DNA of 64,000 nt, from assembly GCF_019929345.1 (NCBI RefSeq), contig NZ_JAHZPJ010000002.1:124001-188000 (forward strand), written 5' to 3'. Source of the DNA: Streptococcus oralis. GTDB lineage: Bacteria; Bacillota; Bacilli; Lactobacillales; Streptococcaceae. Shown here in pieces: positions 59,272-64,000 of the stretch. Each line of letters opens with the position of its first letter. Positions within the stretch are counted from its first letter, which is position 1. The position numbers and the translations under genes are program-made. The notes beneath the pieces are model-generated. The model ran no database searches. It was not told where the DNA came from and saw nothing but the letters and a program-made list of their open reading frames with translations.

Positions 59272-60122
59272 GGGTTGCTCCTTTGTAATTTTTTACTTAC
59301 TTCTTTTATAAGTTTGAGATGATATGGATGGTCAATCTCTAAATTAAAAATCTCTGGAATAGAGCTGTAGTGGATAATACATTTGATATCCATCTGATTC
59401 ATTTTTTGTATGAAAGAAGCATTCAGATAGCCTGCTACAGTAAAGTCAATCTTTTTCATACTTGCTTTATCCAGCATCTGTCTTAGCATATCTAACATTA
59501 TTGGACTTTCCATATCATGCCATTGACTATTTCTCACAGTCGCAAAAACAAAAGAAGTCAAATCATTCATTCCAACTACAATCTTTGAAATACCAGTTTC
59601 CAGTATCCTGTCCAAGTCAAAATAAGCTGACGGTAATTCAATCATTGTGCCGACTTTTCCAGTAAAACCATGCTCACGCAATACTCTAATAGCTTGTTTT
59701 AACTGCTCAGCATCATTGATAAAAGGAAAAATAACAGACAGATTGGGATTTGTTTGATTAACTTCTGTAACGACATGTGCTTCAGCCTGAAATTCATCAG
59801 GACACGCCAGCAAGCGCCTAGTTCCTCTATAACCAAACAAGGGATGATTTTCATCAAAATGCTCTTTAGTCCCCTTTAGACAATTAGCTTCTGTATTCGT
59901 TAATTCTGAAAAACGATACCAGACCTCTTCATCTGAGTACAGGGAACAGATAGTGTCTAGATAATCTTTTACAAATTGCTGACAACTTGCTAACAGGATG
60001 TTTTGATTGAGCTCTCTTAGCAAGTATTCCCCACGAATCATACCAACATGATGCAATAGTTGTGGGTAAACTTTTTCAGCGATTTTCTCGCCACTAAGGG
60101 CAAGTTGGTTTTTCATAGCCAT
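59268..60122 (-). CDS. Stand-alone PEP-utilizing-enzyme TIM-barrel protein
   Basis: 284 residues that correspond only to the C-terminal PEP-binding barrel of PEP synthase / PTS enzyme I / pyruvate phosphate dikinase. NHPLFGYRGTRRLL, FPFINDAEQLKQAIRVL, GTMIELPSAYFDL and KIVVGMNDLTSF are the matching motifs. There is no ATP-grasp domain and no swivelling phospho-histidine domain. FGYRGTRR keeps the arginines used for PEP phosphate, but the usual C-terminal catalytic cysteine segment is not recognisable. Function unknown; perhaps a PEP or pyruvate lyase/sensor. ATG 60122 and 60116 are both possible starts. Confidence 0.75.
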   Translation of the reverse strand: MAMKNQLALSGEKIAEKVYPQLLHHVGMIRGEYLLRELNQNILLASCQQFVKDYLDTICSLYSDEEVWYRFSELTNTEANCLKGTKEHFDENHPLFGYRGTRRLLACPDEFQAEAHVVTEVNQTNPNLSVIFPFINDAEQLKQAIRVLREHGFTGKVGTMIELPSAYFDLDRILETGISKIVVGMNDLTSFVFATVRNSQWHDMESPIMLDMLRQMLDKASMKKIDFTVAGYLNASFIQKMNQMDIKCIIHYSSIPEIFNLEIDHPYHLKLIKEVSKKLQRSNP

Positions 60123-60157
60123 TCACCTCGTCTTAAAAGACACAATATAAAATATTA

Positions 60158-60886
60158 TTATATGAAATTTTCCTCTAGTTCAAAAGCTTCATAAGGTTCA
60201 ACTAACTCATATCCTAAAAATTCTGCTACTTTTTTGGAAGCCTTGTTATGAGCATCCCAAAGTGGAAACATATCTCTATTTAAACTCTCTAGAATCATCG
60301 CAGCACCAAGCTTTTTAGCAAATCCATTTCCTTGTTCGTTTGGTCTAGTTGCAACTTCCACTTCAACTGCTCCACGGTAAACTAAGCCTGAGGAAATCCC
60401 AGCAATCAGTTCATTATTTTTAAGAATCACAAAGCCAAATCCACCTTTTAAAACAAAATCCTGATAGGACTCAAAATTTCCCTGTAAATCTTGTGACCAT
60501 TCTTCCTCAGAAAAACAGTTATAAATCTGATTATCAATAGGTACAATATTGTAACCTTTCTCTAAATCAGTAACTAGAGCATTTAGAAATTCAACTTGAA
60601 AATTTGCCTTATCTTTAAAAGAATAGCGAGTAAAAGAATTTAGCCCCACTTTCCGATGCAGAAAATCTTGCCAATTGGTATTTTCTGAAATAATAATCTT
60701 ATAATCTAAACCGTATTTCCTAACAAAATCTTCCCAAAATCTGGAATCCAACTCCCCTGCTAGGTATAGAAAATTCCCAGCATCATAAAAGCTCGTTGTC
60801 CTATCACTATTTCGGTAGACAGATCCGATTTGAGATTTAAGACCATAGAGAACCATATTTTTCTTCCATGTTTTAAATAGTTCCAT
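60158..60886 (-). CDS. GNAT acetyltransferase
   Basis: 242 residues. The C-terminal half (about 120-235) shows the GNAT fold: GFVILKNNELIAGISSGLV, EVEVATRPNEQGNGFAKKLG (acetyl-CoA pyrophosphate loop) and LWDAHNKASKKVAEFLGYE. This resembles the PF12746-type GNAT group; the N-terminal half is a lineage-specific extension. The substrate is unknown. It lies 7 bases after the Nudix gene and 35 before the barrel protein. Confidence 0.83.
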   Translation of the reverse strand: MELFKTWKKNMVLYGLKSQIGSVYRNSDRTTSFYDAGNFLYLAGELDSRFWEDFVRKYGLDYKIIISENTNWQDFLHRKVGLNSFTRYSFKDKANFQVEFLNALVTDLEKGYNIVPIDNQIYNCFSEEEWSQDLQGNFESYQDFVLKGGFGFVILKNNELIAGISSGLVYRGAVEVEVATRPNEQGNGFAKKLGAAMILESLNRDMFPLWDAHNKASKKVAEFLGYELVEPYEAFELEENFI

Positions 60887-60893
60887 TATCCCC

Positions 60894-61373
60894 CTACTTC
60901 ACCTTCCAATTTCTATAGCTTGTCATATCTAATTCTGGAAATCCTGATAATTCAGACTTAACCTTCAAAACTAATGGCGATGCATTTTCTGTAGTAATTT
61001 CTTCCAAATTCACCCAAAGTGCATTTGCTGAATCATTACTTCCATCAAGAACCTCCTGAGAAATTGAATTTTGAGAGTGTTCAAAATCGAGTACTATATC
61101 ATAAAAGGCCATGATATGGTGTACTGCAAAGTCTTGCCCATCTTCTTGAACCAGCACATCATAAATCCTAGGATTAGCGTAACCCTTAAGCTTATATCCT
61201 GTTTCTTCCAAAACTTCTCTAATCAGAGTTTTCGTCAGTCCTTCACCAAGTTGTTGACTACCGCCCGGTAGATCATAACGATGTTGATAAGGGCCTCTCG
61301 TTTTTTCAATGCAGAGTAACTTCCCATTTTCAAAGCAAGTGCCATAGACTCCAAAGTGTTTTTTGATTTCCAT
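60894..61373 (-). CDS. Nudix hydrolase
   Basis: 159 residues with a complete Nudix box: GGSQQLGEGLTKTLIREVLEETG (positions about 37-59, with the REVLEE catalytic glutamates), preceded by RYDLPGGS. It hydrolyses a nucleoside diphosphate linked to another moiety; the substrate cannot be told from sequence. It sits 10 bases after the SDR gene. Confidence 0.88.
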   Translation of the reverse strand: MEIKKHFGVYGTCFENGKLLCIEKTRGPYQHRYDLPGGSQQLGEGLTKTLIREVLEETGYKLKGYANPRIYDVLVQEDGQDFAVHHIMAFYDIVLDFEHSQNSISQEVLDGSNDSANALWVNLEEITTENASPLVLKVKSELSGFPELDMTSYRNWKVK

Positions 61374-61383
61374 CCAACTTCTC

Positions 61384-62082
61384 CTACTTCAAAGACCAAC
61401 CACCATCTATTGTCAAGATTTGTCCTTGCATGGCGCTAGCTTTTCCACTTGCTAAGAAAAGGCTAAGGTCTGCTACTTCCTCTGGCTCAATCCAGCGCTT
61501 GATAGGCGTTTCACTAGCCACCCAGTCCGCTAGCCCACCTGGTTCAAAGTCGGCAGCAGTCATAGCTGTCTTGACCGCTCCCGGAGCAATCCCATAGACC
61601 TGAATCCCAGCTTCAGCATAGTCTAGAGCCAACTGCTTGGTAAAGCCAGCCAAGGCGTGCTTAGACGAGGTATAGGCGTGACCACCTCCGCCAGCTAGAC
61701 TTGAGGCAATCGAACACATATTGATAATGATTCCTTTTTTATTTTCCAGCATTTGTGTCAAATAATGTCGAGTCAACTCAACAGGAGTCACGTAGTTGAT
61801 TTCAAAAATCTCTTGAATTTCCTGGGCTGATTGTTCCAAAAGGGGGTTGTAATCATCCAAGACACCAGCAGTATTGCACAAGACATCCACCTGAGGACAC
61901 CAGTCAAAAATTGGCTCCAAGTCCAAGGTCAAATCTCTCTGTAAAAAGTGAAAATCACGCTCTAAGAGTGGATTTTCACCTTGGTCAACTCCATAAACTT
62001 GATAGCCATTCTCTAAAAAGAGTCGTGCTTGAGCCAGACCAATCCCTGAACTTACTCCCGTAATCAATACACGTCTAGTCAT
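61384..62082 (-). CDS. Short-chain dehydrogenase/reductase (3-oxoacyl-ACP reductase-like)
   Basis: 232 residues with the NAD(P)-binding TGVSSGIGLAQ, catalytic Ser in MCSIASSLAGGG and the YTSSKHAL motif (Tyr, Lys), ending IDGGWSLK. It is FabG-like, but it lies outside the fatty-acid gene cluster, so it is more likely a reductase of unknown substrate. It overlaps the DUF2829 gene by 8 bases. Confidence 0.87.
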   Translation of the reverse strand: MTRRVLITGVSSGIGLAQARLFLENGYQVYGVDQGENPLLERDFHFLQRDLTLDLEPIFDWCPQVDVLCNTAGVLDDYNPLLEQSAQEIQEIFEINYVTPVELTRHYLTQMLENKKGIIINMCSIASSLAGGGGHAYTSSKHALAGFTKQLALDYAEAGIQVYGIAPGAVKTAMTAADFEPGGLADWVASETPIKRWIEPEEVADLSLFLASGKASAMQGQILTIDGGWSLK

Positions 62083-62311
62083 ACACTTCTACCCAATCTG
62101 TCGCCAAAACATCACAAGGTGTCGGACTCCACATGGAAAAACCTTCCCCTTCTCCTGACACGTTGATTAGAAAATAAGGCGTCACTTCAAGGGCAACCCC
62201 GTTTTGTTCAATGGTGTCAAAAAGTTGGACATAGTTTTCAGCACCTCCCCAACCAGTACGTACGTATTTTTTCTTAGCCTTTAATCCAGGCAGGATCTCT
62301 TCAAATGTCAT
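62075..62311 (-). CDS. DUF2829 family protein
   Basis: 78 residues from ATG 62311 (GGAG 7 bases upstream); MTFEEILPGLKAKKKYVRTGW followed by PYFLINVSGEGEGFSMWSPTPCDVLATDWV. This is the DUF2829 / phage Thoeris-antagonist-like fold (Tad2 relatives share it), but here it is a chromosomal housekeeping-type gene. Function unknown. First gene of the DUF2829-SDR-Nudix-GNAT-barrel-ASCH run. Confidence 0.8.
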   Translation of the reverse strand: MTFEEILPGLKAKKKYVRTGWGGAENYVQLFDTIEQNGVALEVTPYFLINVSGEGEGFSMWSPTPCDVLATDWVEVYD

Positions 62312-62346
62312 GTTTTTCTCCTTTAATATCAATAATTCTCCCCTTC

Positions 62347-62382
62347 ATTATAACAAAAAAACCGCTTTACAACGGCTTTTTG
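62347..62382 (-). terminator. AKR terminator joined to the DUF2829 promoter
   Basis: Minus strand: AAGCCGUU, GUAA loop, AGCGGUUU, then T-run, ending at about 62358. The TG of an extended -10 TGTTATAAT (hexamer 62347-62352) starts within that T-run. It ends the aldo/keto reductase gene and starts the next operon. Confidence 0.75.
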
Positions 62383-62410
62383 ACTGTGATTTATTTAAAT
62401 CTGCTTCTAC

Positions 62411-63337
62411 TTACGGCAAATTATTCCCTGCTGCAAGATAAATTTCATACCATTCTTTTCTTGTTAAGCTAAAATTTGCCGCTTGGCTAACTTCTCTCAA
62501 ATGCTTAGGATTTGTTGTACCTACGACTGCCTGCATTTTTGCTGGATAACGCAATATCCAAGAAATGGCAATAGTTGAAGGGGTTACTCCATATTTAAAA
62601 GCTAGACGATCAAGTACTTGATTCAAAGCTTGAAATTTCTCATTACCAACAAAGTTCCCTTTAAAATACCCGAATTGTAAGACAGACCATGCTTGAATGA
62701 CCACATCGTGTAATTTGCAATATTCAAAAACGCTGCCATCTCGCATAGTTGCTTGACTATCTTCCATATTAACATGAAAACCTGATTCGAATCCTGGAGT
62801 AAAAGCCGCACTCAATTGTAGCTGATTAACAGCTAAAGGCTGCTTGACATCTTTTTTAAGCAACTCCATCATCATAGGATTTTGATTAGAAACTCCAAAA
62901 TCTCGGACCTTACCTTGTTTATAAAGAAAATCAAAGGCTTCTGCTACTTGGTCAGATTCCATCAAAGCATCTGGTCGATGAAGAAGCAAGCTATCTAGAT
63001 GATCAATCTTCAATCTTTGCAAAATTCTGTCAACAGATTTTATAATATAGTCCTTAGAAAAATCAAAATAGGTAAATTCTTCAATGCGAATGCCACATTT
63101 GGACTGAATCCACATCTTTTCTCTTAAATCTGGACGATTTTTTAGGACAATACCTAACAGTTCTTCACAACGACCACGACCATAAATATCAGCCAAGTCA
63201 AAAGCATTGATTCCAACAGAAAGTGCTGTTTCTACAAGCTCTTCAACTTCTTTTACAGACTTATCTTTTATTCTCATCATTCCGAGAACAATTTCTGATA
63301 ATTCTTTGTCATCTTGACCAAGAGTTATGTATCTCAT
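62411..63337 (-). CDS. Aldo/keto reductase
   Basis: NADPH-dependent reductase of carbonyl compounds. It has 308 residues from ATG 63337. AKR barrel landmarks: FDLADIYGRGRCEELLG (catalytic Asp/Tyr), SKCGIRI (lysine), SLLLHRPDALM (histidine) and DFGVSNQNPMM. The physiological substrate is unknown. It is a single-gene transcript between two matching terminator-promoter junctions. Confidence 0.9.
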   Translation of the reverse strand: MRYITLGQDDKELSEIVLGMMRIKDKSVKEVEELVETALSVGINAFDLADIYGRGRCEELLGIVLKNRPDLREKMWIQSKCGIRIEEFTYFDFSKDYIIKSVDRILQRLKIDHLDSLLLHRPDALMESDQVAEAFDFLYKQGKVRDFGVSNQNPMMMELLKKDVKQPLAVNQLQLSAAFTPGFESGFHVNMEDSQATMRDGSVFEYCKLHDVVIQAWSVLQFGYFKGNFVGNEKFQALNQVLDRLAFKYGVTPSTIAISWILRYPAKMQAVVGTTNPKHLREVSQAANFSLTRKEWYEIYLAAGNNLP

Positions 63338-63371
63338 CAAATTTTTCTCCTTTAATTCTACATTCTTAATT

Positions 63372-63409
63372 TAATTATAACAAAAAACCGTTTTCCAACG
63401 GCTTTTTGA
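63372..63409 (-). terminator. Nuclease-gene terminator joined to the AKR promoter
   Basis: Minus strand: AAGCCGUU, GGAA loop, AACGGUUU, T-run, then an extended -10 TGTTATAAT. It is the same arrangement as at 62347-62382, with one compensated base pair in the stem. Confidence 0.75.
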
Positions 63410-63431
63410 CTGTATATCTACTAAATTCATC

Positions 63432-64000
63432 CTACCACTGCAATCCGGCTTCTCTGATTTCTTTCTTGGAAGCAAATTTACCATTTGGTCTGTGCCATCT
63501 TCCGTTTTTATCTCTAAAGTAGCCACCTGAATTTGTTGATTGCGAGTTTGATTCTTGGCTTTCTTCCTTTTCTTGTGCGGCTTGACGAGCTTTTTCCTGT
63601 TCTTCTTTTGCTTTCTTTTCAGCTGCTTCTTTTTCTTCAGCCTCTTTCTTGGCTTTTTCCTCAGCTTCCTTCTTAGCCTTTTCTTTTTCTTCTTTTATCT
63701 TTGCATCTTCAACTGTATTCTTAGCAGTACCATCCAAATAATTGATTTCAGCATTAGCTGAAACATTGTCTAAAACGACATGCATCACAGAATACTGATC
63801 AACCTTTTCCTTACTACCACCCAACTTGATCTCCAAGAGTTTGCCGTTTTCATCTATTCCCACATACTGCAACTCAATCTGTCTAGGGATCAATTCGTCC
63901 TTTTGATAGATTGGGGTCACCTTGTAGTCAAGATAGTAGTTCGGGTGATTGGCCAACCAAGAGTCCAATCGATTTTCATAGTAAAGCATGCTACTTTGGT
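63432..64000 (-). CDS. DNA/RNA non-specific endonuclease, C-terminal part (runs off right edge)
   Basis: The frame is open at the window edge (residues QSS precede the first ATG at 63989), so the N-terminal part with the catalytic DRGH-type motif lies outside. Visible are MLYYENRLDSWLANHPNYYLDYKVTPIYQ and IPRQIELQYVGIDENGKLLEI, typical of the end of secreted or membrane-bound streptococcal nucleases. A highly charged Lys/Glu/Ala coiled coil (about 63580-63700) follows, then a GGYFRDKNGRWHRPNGKFASKKEIREAGLQW tail that also occurs on other nuclease-like proteins. It is not obviously EndA. Confidence 0.75.
   Translation of the reverse strand, partial: QSSMLYYENRLDSWLANHPNYYLDYKVTPIYQKDELIPRQIELQYVGIDENGKLLEIKLGGSKEKVDQYSVMHVVLDNVSANAEINYLDGTAKNTVEDAKIKEEKEKAKKEAEEKAKKEAEEKEAAEKKAKEEQEKARQAAQEKEESQESNSQSTNSGGYFRDKNGRWHRPNGKFASKKEIREAGLQW

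Noticed and set aside
63555..63761. Phe/Leu-rich plus-strand frame resembling a membrane peptide
   Set aside because: It is only the reverse complement of the Lys/Glu coiled-coil codons of the nuclease gene.

Overview
The window is a gene-dense, low-GC, typical streptococcal chromosome segment with no rRNA or tRNA genes, prophage, insertion sequence or CRISPR array. The organism is almost certainly a Mitis-group Streptococcus (mitis/oralis/pneumoniae relatives). The evidence is a choline-binding phosphorylcholine esterase (Pce), three LicD phosphotransferase domains, PmrA, CiaRH, MecA and several proteins nearly identical to pneumococcal ones as I remember them. I cannot assign the species from the sequence alone. 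In pneumococcus, as I remember it, these blocks lie far apart, so the gene order here looks rearranged relative to that species.

Layout. (1) 1-6450, minus strand: galactose / tagatose-6-phosphate catabolism. A galactitol-type PTS (IIA, IIB, IIC) and an aldose-1-epimerase-like protein are followed by lacA-lacB-lacC-lacD; lacD runs off the left edge. Both promoters carry TGTTTNWTTT operator-like sites, and the PTS promoter also has a perfect cre match. (2) 6812-9150: mecA and a divergent polysaccharide flippase. (3) 9200-16614, minus strand: a teichoic-acid decoration operon with LicD, a GT2 glycosyltransferase, a polymerase fused to LicD, a second free LicD, and a very long Pce. (4) 16762-27137, minus strand: the aromatic amino-acid operon (23S rRNA methyltransferase, aroD, aroE, aroB, aroC, tyrA, ylbF-like, aroA, aroK, pheA) ending in a LytR-CpsA-Psr gene. 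(5) 27410-32300: cytoplasmic alpha-amylase, then alaS and a LURP-one protein under an alanine T-box. (6) 32366-42846, minus strand: an LPXTG surface protein, tehB, smpB, rnr, secG, rpmG, pmrA, coaE, mutM, era, dgkA and ybeY. (7) 42951-44606: pavA/rqcH on the plus strand. (8) 44640-50407, minus strand: nucleoside catabolism (rpiA, deoB, a DUF1697 gene, punA, a frameshifted ClC channel, a tandem array of structured repeats, deoD). (9) 50513-58710: a U32 peptidase-family protein, an ABC exporter, a DUF3270 membrane protein, ciaH-ciaR and pepN. (10) 58831-64000, minus strand: small-enzyme genes (ASCH, an isolated PEP-utilizer barrel, GNAT, Nudix, SDR, DUF2829, aldo/keto reductase) and a nuclease running off the right edge.

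The most interesting points are the tandem RNA-like repeats upstream of deoD, the polymerase-LicD fusion in one operon with an enlarged Pce, two promoters that would give leaderless mRNAs, the isolated PEP-utilizer TIM barrel, and the shared lac/PTS operators. All positions come from reading the sequence by eye; hairpin and promoter calls were not computed.
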